Shown here piece by piece: positions 1 to 7,517 of a DNA stretch of 19,175 nt; the stretch's first letter is position 1; each line of letters opens with the position of its first letter. A model generated the notes under the pieces. It was not told the DNA's origin. It ran no database searches and saw only the letters and a list, made by a program, of their open reading frames with translations. Source of the DNA: Cerioporus squamosus (taxonomy: Eukaryota > Basidiomycota > Agaricomycetes > Polyporales > Polyporaceae); the NCBI GenBank assembly GCA_022592435.1, contig JABYQS010000530.1:1-19175 (forward strand). The letters are read 5' to 3'. Both the position numbers and the translations under genes were made by a program.

Positions 1-272
1 CTCATGAGCAGCGCGCTGACGGCCTTCGTGTATAGGTGGGGTAACCCGGCGAACTTGTCCGTGGACCGCTGTGCTCTCACCGATTGATAGGCTGCCGGCT
101 TTGGGGATATTCTCATGATGATGTCGCTCAGTTTTCACGATTACCTTAAGATTTGTGTACGATCTGTGTATCCTATAGAATACGGTAGTGTCATGGTTAT
201 CACCCCGATGCCTGTGCAGGGTTGATTGTTGTACACTTCTGTGCCGACCCTCGTAACACGTCGACAACAGCA
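1..272. other. Downstream flank of the HDAC gene, no gene seen
   Basis: This stretch lies beyond the original stop codon of the histone deacetylase (minus-strand TGA at 273-275). I see no open frame of note, no repeat and no RNA gene here. It would have held the 3' UTR and polyadenylation signals of the deacetylase before the transposon landed. Confidence 0.5.
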
Positions 273-345
273 TCAACGCGTGGAATTCCGTATTCTATCT
301 TCAACGACCTGTGTTACCTTCGCGAAGACCTCCTCGACGTGCTGC
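273..345 (-). pseudogene. Displaced 3' end of the HDAC coding sequence
   Basis: Read on the minus strand from the target-site copy at 346-353, this piece encodes a 23-residue tail beginning QHVEEVFAKV and ending RNSTR, followed by TGA at 273-275. It continues exactly the frame of the deacetylase exon that breaks at 1210. Joining 1334-1210 to 345-273, with one 8-bp target copy, gives 198 nt (66 codons), in frame throughout. The helical, charged tail fits the usual HDAC C-terminus after a DQNT-AYL motif. It is now cut off by the 856-bp element and cannot be translated from the interrupted transcript unless the element is spliced out. Confidence 0.88.
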
Positions 346-353
346 AGATAGGC
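346..353. repeat. Target-site duplication, left copy (AGATAGGC)
   Basis: The eight bases AGATAGGC here are repeated at 1210-1217 and bracket the inserted element. Removing the element and one copy restores the HDAC reading frame. The length fits hAT-type transposition, although a 7-bp duplication with the element starting at C353 cannot be excluded because that base is ambiguous. Confidence 0.88.
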
Positions 354-465
354 AGTGACTTCAGTTGACCTCAATTATTTGACGCCCTTAGTTAAGGTGG
401 AAACCGTATAATTTGGGCCCTTAGTTAAGGGCGGCGTCTAATGGCCCAAATATTTGGGCGCTCTC
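354..465 (+). repeat. Left terminal inverted repeat
   Basis: Compared with the reverse complement of 1092-1209, roughly five of six bases match over about 105 bp, beginning near ATTTGACGC. Two copies of CCCTTAGTTAAGG (from 385 and 419) and a CCAAATATTTGG palindrome (about 445) lie inside it. Such subterminal repeats are plausible transposase-binding sites. The divergence between the two ends implies that the element itself is not brand new. Confidence 0.85.
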
Positions 466-656
466 GTAAGATCGCAGGCGGCGAATATTGGCCAAATATT
501 TCGTACGCAGGAAATAAGCCCAAAAGGCGACCTAAAAATGCACACAAGAGGATTGAACCTGGGCCTAAAGAAAGCACACAAGACACCATCCAACTAGGCC
601 ACCAGGGCTTTCTATGCCTGTCTTTACGAAGATATATATCCCATCTGGCGTTCTGC

Positions 657-703
657 GTACAATCATCTACGGCCGAACCGGGTTCGGCCGTAGATGATTG
701 TAC
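657..703. repeat. Perfect 47-bp palindrome (23-bp arms, 1-nt centre)
   Basis: The left arm 657-679 and right arm 681-703 are exact reverse complements around a single G at 680. The arm begins GTACAATCATCTACGG. It could extrude as a cruciform in DNA or form a tight hairpin in RNA. The outer GTAC means it can also be read as a 43-bp palindrome flanked by TA dinucleotides, which would fit a miniature Tc1/mariner-type insertion nested in the larger element. That reading is only a suggestion. Confidence 0.95.
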
Positions 704-1091
704 TTATTACTGAGGGTAAGTGTTCGATACATGGAAAGAGTAAGTAACTGTATATATCGCATTGACATCAAGACTGTCTATTTGGGCTGAAATAACGACA
801 TGCACAAGCACCTTATGTATGGAAAAATTGAACATAACAGTCAGTTGTAAACAGGATAAGACGATGAACAATGCGCATGTACTTAGCGGCTCGTTGAAGT
901 GGCGGATTGCCATCGGGGACGTTGCGATTCAGTACACTCAAATAGTCCTATGGCGCAGTTGGACTAAGTGGTGAAAGTTCTTTAAATGGTCATTTAATCG
1001 CTGGTTCTATTCCCTTCGGGTGCATTTTTAGCTCGCTTTTACGCTTCTCTCCACCTGACGAAATATTTGTTGAATATCTGTCACGTACGAT

Positions 1092-1209
1092 CACAGGAGA
1101 TCGACCAAATATTTGGCCGATTAGGCGCCTCCCTTAACTAAGGGCCCAAATGATTCGGCTTCCACCTTAACTAAGCGCGTCAAATTATTTAGGGTAGCTG
1201 ATACTAATG
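1092..1209 (-). repeat. Right terminal inverted repeat
   Basis: This is the mirror of the left terminus, with CCTTAACTAAG and CCCTTAACTAAGGG matching the left subterminal repeats, and a CCAAATATTTGG motif at about 1104. It also encodes, on the minus strand, the last residues of the interrupted deacetylase (ISISYPK then TAA at 1185-1187). Confidence 0.85.
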
Positions 1210-2743
1210 AGATAGGCGTCCGTGTTTTGATCCACCATAGTCCCAGGTGGTACGTCCAGGGTGAATGATGGTGCATATAGTGGAAAGGCTCCATGATCGG
1301 GTATGTCTGCGTCCAGTGGCAGTGGTCTGTCAAGCTGAGAATGGACCATGGTCAGCCAGGTATTCAAACGGTCAAGGGGAGTGTGGAGTACCGCTATCGA
1401 TGTCAGGTATGTCCACGCACGGGCTACGTTGGGGGAGTTGTATCCGCCTAGGAAGAGAGGCGATAGAGTCAGCTATGATCCGCTGCGACGCTGCCAGTGG
1501 GAAAAGGCCGCTTACCTCCGCCGAAAAGGAGCGTCTTGCGCTGCCATTTATTACAAACTCGATCAATGCACCATCCGAGGCTGCCTTCGTCACCCCCAAG
1601 GGACCAGTTCCAAGTTGCGTAGGGATCACCGGCGAGCCCATCGACTCCGCATTGCACCACCACGTAGTCGGGCTGAAAGGCGTCTTTGACCCGCTCAACT
1701 AGCGGCCAGATTCGGCTGAAGGTCTTGCTTGACGCTCCGCGCTCGAGTGGGAGGCATAGTGTGAATGAGTCGAAGGCAGGACTCGAGGGGTCGGTGAGTG
1801 ACGCCATTTCGGATGCAGGGAAGAACCCAGGTGCAGCATGATGGATGGAGAAGGTCAATACTTGCGGTGAAGAGGAGCTGGTAGAGGAGGAGTAGAATGC
1901 TTGGGACACGCCATCAGAGAAGTGCAAGTCGAGGTCGAGGTACATCACTCGGGGTTTTGAGAGCGAACGCCCCAGCCCAGCGAGGGACAGAGGTCGCTTT
2001 AGTACCAATATTGCGAGTACGCAGTCGGCAACGTAGCAGAACCCTGATGCTTGTGCCTTCTGTGCGTGGTGTCTGTGGTAGGCACGTCAGTACTGAAGGT
2101 TGGCGAAATGAGTCGCGCACACCTCCCACCGTCCCAACAGATGGATATGCTCGTATGCGTGTCTTCGCGCAGCGCCTTGGCCGCTAAAGTCCACATGTCA
2201 GCAAGAGCGCCAAAAACCACTGTACCACATACCTGTCAAGGAAGCTCCAGCTACAAGACGAACATAATCCGGCAGGTGAGGGAAGGAAGGACAGTCCTAA
2301 GGTTCAATCATGAAGTCAGACTCGAGGATAGTAATACTTAGGAGATACTTAGCCGTCACATACTTCCTCCAGTCCATATTCCCCGCCCCCTGACATATTC
2401 GGTGTTGCGATGACTTCCCCATGAAGAAGGTGCTCTAGGTAGTCGCGATCGTGGTAGGCTGACAGCTGCTTGAAATCAGCAGAAGTCGGACGAAGGGGAT
2501 GCAGGGTAGCTCGACCACCGCGGGAGTCTGCGTCAAACAAACCAAACTCCTTCACGAGACTATGCACCAGCAAAGAACGGTTCCTGTTCGACGGAAGCAG
2601 AGACGATACCTACGCGACACTGTGTCAGTCCACTGGCAGACTGGCAGCGATGTCGCCGACGTCCTGGCAAGTTGTTGACGTACCTTGACGAGCTCATTCG
2701 AAACCACATAAACCACTTTTCTGTGGTTACCGTCCTCTGACAT
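1185..2743 (-). CDS. HDAC8-like histone deacetylase, C-terminus replaced by transposon
   Basis: Zinc-dependent class I deacetylase that removes acetyl groups from lysines, presumably on histones. Seven exons on the minus strand: 2743-2684, 2609-2364, 2296-2233, 2183-2123, 2072-1516, 1447-1392, 1334-1185; all junctions are GT-AG and phases close. The protein starts KVVYVVSNELVK near the N-terminus. The active site is intact: GGRHHAQK (His145-146), zinc ligands Asp192 and His194 in LDLDLHFSDG, the third ligand in QCGVDGLAGDP (about Asp288), and the catalytic Tyr in GGGGYN (about 332). The PGFFP loop resembles HDAC8. The usual HHGDG loop reads HFSDG here. The real last exon is broken at 1210, so the protein is 397 residues, ending ISISYPK from the element, instead of 413 with its native 23-residue tail. 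The catalytic core is complete, so it may still work. Divergent to the F-box gene. Confidence 0.9.
1210..1217. repeat. Target-site duplication, right copy (AGATAGGC)
   Basis: Second copy of the eight bases found at 346-353. On the minus strand it reads GCCTATCT and codes for part of the DAYL motif near the deacetylase C-terminus, so the insertion is inside coding sequence and not in an intron. Confidence 0.88.
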
Positions 2744-3250
2744 GTTTTGTTGCTCCCGTCAATCGGCCCCGGAGTAACTTTCTGGAACAGTGGTGGCTGG
2801 TTGTGTCAACAAGTTCAAGATGGCGTAACCGCGCTAATGCGGTGTCGGCGCTTACTGATCATGATCCGCCACGGTGACCGCGGCATAGTATCTCTCCGAC
2901 TTGTCTGCGACCTCGTCATCCCATACTGGCCGCCCTTTTCCTGGCTGAATCATCTCTGTGTGGCTCAAGTTCGGTGCTAGGCTTGCTCTGGATTCGAGTC
3001 ATCCCTCGGTCCACGGACCACTGAGTGACGTGCGATCACCCGGCGCTCGACATTCCAAACTGACTCACCTGTTTGTTCCCAGAGTATAAGTACCGCCGTT
3101 AACCCCCAGAGACAAGAAGAATCTTTCGCTGTGCACAAGAACCCATACAAGAAGTTCAGGAGGTCAGAGATTGACCGATCACTCGCAGGACAGACAGGCG
3201 CTGACTCCGACGGACAGGGTCGTACTGGCAGTATCTCTGGGTTGCTCAAC
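2744..3250. promoter_or_regulatory. Divergent promoter region between HDAC and the F-box gene
   Basis: About 500 bp separate the two divergent start codons. I see no recognisable coding exon. Open frames here lack an identifiable domain, and the frame running into the F-box gene from about 3131 has no ATG before 3251. CAGAGTATAAGTACC at about 3080-3094 contains a TATA-like TATAAG about 165 bp upstream of the F-box ATG and may be its core promoter. Confidence 0.4.
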
Positions 3251-4500
3251 ATGCCGGCCTTAGAGTCTCAGATGCCCCTTCCCACGGAGCTCATTGAAAC
3301 TATCATTGACTTCGTCGATGATGAGCCAACTCTCCAAGCGACATCGCTTGTTTGCAAAGCATGGGTCGCCCGGAGTCGTTTCAACCTTTTTCGCATCGTG
3401 GAGCTTTGGCTACCTACGCATCTGGATCGCTTCATCAGCCTCCTCGCATCCTCGCCACACATCGCACCCCATATCAAGGAGATATCCGTTTCCGAGAACT
3501 CGCTCCTCGCAGTTCTTCGTCCAGCCATGGCTATAGTGGCACGCCTTCCTCATTCGCTGATGCAACATCCACAAGTAAAGCCGCATAGACTCGCTGTGCG
3601 CAACCAGTTATGGCTCCCAACACGCTATCATCCCGAATACCTCGCCGGCCTCTCGCAACTATCCTCAATAACCTCCCTCGAACTCTTCGATGTTACGTTT
3701 ACCACGGTTGCAGACATCTCTATCGTTCTCCGTGCGCTGCGGTATCTGAGGTCGCTTTCCGCGACCCATCTAGATTCTCAACGACAGTTGCCTCCGGAAG
3801 AGCTGGATGCAATAGGGACCGAGCTCCCCCTTCTCACTTCCCTGCGCGTCGTTTCCCAATATCCCACATCCGCCATCGACTGGCTCCTCCAGTACAACGC
3901 CTTCCCAGCACTTCAAGACGCCGAAATTTCGTACGAAATATCCGGAATAGATCCAAGTCAGGGACTCGGCAGCTTTTTGCACGCGACAGGCTCGACCTTG
4001 GACAGTCTTTCGCTCACGATCTCGAAGCGAGCCTCCGGGTCCTCTCTCCCGATCCAAGCTATCGGTAAGCCATGCGTCTTCTCGGCACGCCACGCGCTCA
4101 CATACTGCTGCCGTTGACAGAAAAGCTATTCGATATGTCGCACTGTACAGCCCTCCGTACGTTGCGCGTGGACTGTCGACACGAGCGCGAAATGACTCCG
4201 GATTGGGCTTGGCTCGCCTGGCTACTTTCACACTTTCCTCAACACAGCGCACTACGCACTCTCACCTTCGCATTCCAACACAGTTCGCATGCGCTCGCTA
4301 CTCTACATCAGTTCACGGCGGACCTTGATCGCGTACTAGCGGACACTCCGTCCTTCGCTCTTCTCAATCTAGTCGTGTTTCAATTCGACTACCGTAATCC
4401 TAAGGAGGTCGACCAGGATGAAGAGGCACTCCTGACCAAGTTCCCATCGCTATCCGAGCGAGGCATTCTCCATGGTGCGCACATTGTTTCTCGGTACTAG
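3251..4500 (+). CDS. F-box-like / leucine-rich-repeat protein
   Basis: Two exons, 3251-4064 and 4121-4500, joined across a 56-nt GT-AG intron that preserves phase (codon split ATC-G|AA), giving about 397 residues. Residues about 8-55 (LPTELIETIIDFVDDEPTLQ followed by SLVCKAWVARSRFNLFRIVEL) have the proline, LI-x-I-x-D and CK-W pattern of an F-box-like domain, which recruits targets to SCF ubiquitin ligases through Skp1. The rest alternates hydrophobic positions (LSSITSLELFDVTF, LPLLTSLRVVSQY, CTALRTLRVDC), suggesting degenerate leucine-rich repeats for target binding. Such proteins form large, rapidly turning-over families in mushroom fungi. The start is the first ATG of the open frame; upstream codons of that frame lack one. 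The substrate is unknown. Confidence 0.85.
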
Positions 4501-5207
4501 GTAAGCCTAGCTGACTTCTTCCGTTTCACGTACAGTTGAATGAGCCCGAAGGCTCTCGGCCTGGATAGCATTTGACCGTCACGACCGGCTGCTAATGCCG
4601 CTTGCGCCACGGTAGTCCGGCATTATGGCACTATCTTGTCCTCCGTTCCCTGTATACAACATGTCCGTGGCCCGCGAGCGCCACCTGCTTCCATATTCCT
4701 GTCAATGGCCCGGGCTCCGAAGAGCACGTCGCTGACGCATTTGAGTCCGGGCGGTCGCATATTCGCCGGATCTAACCTCGGCGAGCACTTGTACACGCTT
4801 GCGTCTCAGGGCGATGCGCGGAGATTCCTGGCCTCATCGGGTGTTATCCCTGAAACTCATCCCTGCCACGCGGCGGTGCCTTGGAATACCGACTAGGAGC
4901 ACCACAGCTCAACTATTCCTTCCTGAACGTTTTGTGACGGCATTACGACGATATATCTCCGCGGAGGCCTCGCTGCTCTGTTGTAGCTCGCGCCACCGAG
5001 GAACAACCCAACGAAAAGCCGTCAATTGGAGAGCAGTCATCTGTCAGAGCGTTGATTATGCGCGATGTTGGCCATGGTGAGTAACAGGTGGTGTCATAGT
5101 CATGTGCGCTCGCGATAACAGGGCGTGTTACAACAACAGTGGCCAGCGATACTGTTACATACAACAACGTGGGCGGGGAGGGTCGAGGCAGTGCGTCAGG
5201 CGCGAAC
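4501..5207. other. Intergenic region, no gene recognised
   Basis: Between the convergent F-box gene and the small secreted peptide gene. The short frames here (for example 4636-4896, +) have no domain, no signal peptide and no splice-supported extension. It should contain the 3' ends of both neighbours. Confidence 0.4.
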
Positions 5208-5397
5208 TCAGCCACAACAGCACGGTTCCTGGCGGTTCTCAACGCGGGCGCTGTAGGAGGGGGCAATCAACGGAATGGCAATGACCCCGAGATCTCGCAG
5301 GTGCTCACCGCTTGCATGGCACGTCTGCCGGAATAGGAGACGCCATGGCTCCGACCAGAAGCGTGGCGACGAGCAAGATGGCGGCCTTGAATTGCAT
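5208..5397 (-). CDS. Small secreted cysteine-rich peptide precursor (43 aa)
   Basis: Two exons on the minus strand, 5397-5309 and 5250-5208, split by a 58-nt intron with strong signals (GTGAGC, TTGAT branch region, polypyrimidine run, CTACAG). The product starts MQFKAAILLVATLLVGAMAS, a classic signal peptide with likely cleavage after MAS, leaving about 23 residues: PIPADVPCKR then ARVENRQEPCCCG. The KR pair could be a Kex2 site releasing a 13-residue peptide with three adjacent cysteines. Context ATTCACC before the ATG is good, and a leader intron (5419-5496) and TATA box (about 5557-5566) lie upstream. I recognise no family. An alternative acceptor could lengthen the C-terminus, so the exact tail is uncertain. 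No function can be assigned from the sequence. Confidence 0.6.
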
Positions 5398-5418
5398 GGT
5401 GAACGTGGTCAGAAGTAC

Positions 5419-5496
5419 CTGCACGGGGACGATTCGGCGACAGTCGGTGGTCAGGGGACTGTCAGGACGCCAACCCAAGAGCCGAGGGAGACTCAC
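5419..5496 (-). other. Leader intron of the small secreted peptide gene
   Basis: On the minus strand this 78-nt stretch starts GTGAGTCTCC, has a CCCTGAC branch-like motif and ends CCCCGTGCAG, 21 nt before the ATG at 5397. A spliced 5' leader would explain why the open frame seems to extend upstream to 5523 with unrelated sequence. Confidence 0.5.
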
Positions 5497-5556
5497 CTCG
5501 GAGAGTGTGAGGTAGGAGAGCAAGCTGCTGGGGAAGGTTATGCCGTCAGTGCGCTC

Positions 5557-5566
5557 CTTTATATCT
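5557..5566 (-). promoter_or_regulatory. TATA box of the small secreted peptide gene
   Basis: The minus strand reads GATATAAAGG about 160 bp before the ATG, of which 78 bp are a probable leader intron, placing it some 80 bp from the start codon in the spliced transcript. This spacing fits a core TATA element. Confidence 0.5.
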
Positions 5567-5567
5567 C

Positions 5568-6790
5568 TACGAGAAGCGGAACTAACGCCGGAATCCCGAT
5601 CATAGCTGGATCATGGGCACGACTTAAGGACCCACAATCCTGCATATACGGTTAGGTCACAACGACGACGCCGGGTTCGTGGCAAGCCTCTGAACTTGTC
5701 CTTCCCTCCTATGGCTAGCATTGCAGTCCGCGTATCTCTGTGCCAGTGCCGTCCACTGCGCTTCTGATGTAAGAACGGATGTTCACTTACGCACTCGTTA
5801 CTTACTCGGAACGAAGAGGCTGCTCGTACTCAGACCGTCACACAGCCTCTCGTTGGACAGTGTATTGCGGGATCGATTGCTTTCGTTATGACAAGGAGCG
5901 GTTGCTGCCATTCGGTGGCATAGTCGCATCTTGTACCGGTGAGTTATATCGGCCTCTTCTCCCCTTTCGGCGCTCATCGGAAACAAATGCAGCGAGGGAT
6001 CATATAGGATCGCATCAGCTGGTCTCTCGTGTACCCTTCAGAAGCCCCGGGACACTCGTTCAGGCCTAGGATCTCTTGAAAGATGTGAATGATTCCCGGA
6101 GAGGCGCATCGAACTGCATTTGGCTCATCACCACACCGCCAGTGCCTGAGCGGCCGCGCCTGAGTCCTGACACACCAGGTGGCATGTTCATGTGTACTAG
6201 TACTCTGACGGATCTCTCTCTGAAGGCTTGCAAGAGGGCCGTGGTGAACTCAGACGCCACAGGAGGTAAGCCGCTCATACCTACTGCGATCAACCGGTTC
6301 TTACTTCCGTGTGTATTGCTAGGAAAGTCGGACCTGAAATGCGAGGCTCGCGTGGAAGACGCGGAGCGCTCAACGCTGAAACCCTCCGGACGCCATGTCC
6401 TCGTGTGTTGACACATTCTGTCAGTGTCAACTTCGCCTCAAGCAGCGGGATCGGAGTTGCATTGCGCAGGGCTTGGCGTTCGACATCCTTCCGGATAGCT
6501 GGAGCTATACAGATATGAACACAGGGCTCGGACTTTGGGGGAGGCCCTATCTGCATCCGCGACACGCTGGTACGTGCGAGGCCGGACGCTAGCTTAACAT
6601 GATACACGGAGAAGTCGGGGGTGGGAAGAATTGCTGCCGTCAAGGCTACTGAATCTCGTCGCAAACCATATCGATGCCGCCTGCTAGTAAGCAGGGGCTA
6701 GTACGAGTGCCCTGTCGCTTCAGCATGCACCCGGATTGCTGTCGATGCACTCTCGATGTTGCTCACCTGGTTATCATTGCAGATATATAG
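5568..6790. other. Region with open frames but no recognised gene
   Basis: About 1.2 kb without an identifiable gene. On the plus strand 6076-6411 is open for 111 codons and contains a good 57-nt in-frame intron candidate (GTAAGC at about 6268 to TTGCTAG at about 6322). Overlapping minus frames (6066-6416, 6290-6664) are equally long, so coding strand cannot be decided. No domain motif is seen. This could be decayed sequence or the 5' part of the fragment set that follows. Confidence 0.3.
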
Positions 6791-7249
6791 GATCTCCGGC
6801 GGTTGTATAAGAACGCTCAAGACAAGAACTTCGATGTCGAGATATTCACGTAGTTCATGGGTCTGAGAACAGCTGTCTCGTGGTCAAGAGTTACGCTGAT
6901 ATCCGCGCCAGTATTATACAAAGCTTGCTGTCGAATTGGATTGGGAAACTTCATGCAATGAGGTTGTCTCCAAGTACTCGCCATACATGCCAAGATACGC
7001 GCAGGATACGCAGGATTTACGCCTGTTTCGTGGCAGCCACGCGGCGGCCTGACGCCCACAAAGGCCGACAGCGGGGACTCCGGGGAGACGGAGGGAGACG
7101 GTGGCCGTGTTGCCGAACTGACGAACGTCTTGAGACGCGGTCAGGAGATCTCGCGTCTCTCCCGCACAGCAGCCGAGGCCACGCGTCGGGCGATAGACTT
7201 CACGATGGGGACTCTCGTCATACCCACGTCCTCGATCTCACGCGCCTGA
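6791..7249 (+). pseudogene. Broken coding-like fragments, unknown protein
   Basis: Three stretches read like protein. 6791-6849 (DLRRLYKNAQDKNFDVEIFT) follows an ATATAG acceptor and ends at a GTAG. 6912-7049 (containing LAVELDWETSCNEVVSKYSP and QDTQDLRLFRGSHAA) follows a GCGCCAG acceptor. 7046-7249 (containing RVAELTNVLRRGQEISRLSR and EATRRAIDFTMGT) ends in TGA. They lie in the right order and spacing for one gene, with GC-rich third positions in the last. However, the first junction is off by one base in phase, and the second needs one extra G near 7046 (GG to GGG). I do not recognise the family. It is either a decaying gene or a real gene with sequence errors. Confidence 0.35.
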
Positions 7250-7517
7250 GACTCTCTCATTCGCACCTCCTTCTCTCCTGGTGCTTTTGGCTGCAACAAC
7301 CCACACTATCGTGCACGGGCCGCTCCATGGTGCGTCTACCCCCTCTCTGTTCCCTCTTGTTCACGCAGAGTATTCATCGGCAGCAATAGCGGCATTGTAT
7401 GCTTGCGTGCTTGCGTGCTGGGTCGCGGGTACTGGCCCAGGCCGTGGAGATATAGACGGCGGTTGGCGGTCAGTTGGGTCCCGACTAGCCCCAGAGAAAC
7501 CTCTTCCGGTCGTATCC
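7250..7517. promoter_or_regulatory. Upstream region of the DUF6533 gene
   Basis: About 270 bp between the unknown fragments and the ATG at 7518. A duplicated TGCTTGCGTGCTTGCGTGC stretch lies at about 7399-7417. No clear TATA box or coding exon is seen. An additional 5' exon is possible but not supported. Confidence 0.3.

Larger units (their letters stand above)
354..1209. mobile_element. Non-autonomous hAT-like element (MITE-type) in HDAC
   Basis: This 856-bp insertion has inverted termini at about 354-465 and 1092-1209 and an 8-bp target duplication (346-353 and 1210-1217). It carries no transposase: internal open frames are under about 90 codons and show no DDE or hAT dimerisation motif. 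It must therefore rely on an enzyme encoded elsewhere. An 8-bp duplication is characteristic of hAT elements, and the outermost bases resemble CA(G/T)T ends. The unusually long termini are less typical, so the superfamily call is an inference. A perfect palindrome at 657-703 sits in the middle. The element supplies a new stop codon to the deacetylase. Confidence 0.85.

Noticed and set aside
1265..1702. Plus-strand open frames of 113-145 codons over the HDAC gene
   Set aside because: They are opposite-strand shadows of HDAC exons and introns; the minus-strand model keeps all catalytic motifs and phases.
3131..3250. Upstream extension of the F-box frame from 3131
   Set aside because: The frame is open but starts at GTG with no ATG before 3251; a fungal nuclear gene should start at ATG, and the F-box domain begins right after 3251.
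5305..5523. 72-codon minus frame starting at 5523 as the secreted peptide gene start
   Set aside because: The first 42 residues do not look like a protein start and are explained by a leader exon and intron; the signal peptide begins exactly at the ATG at 5397.
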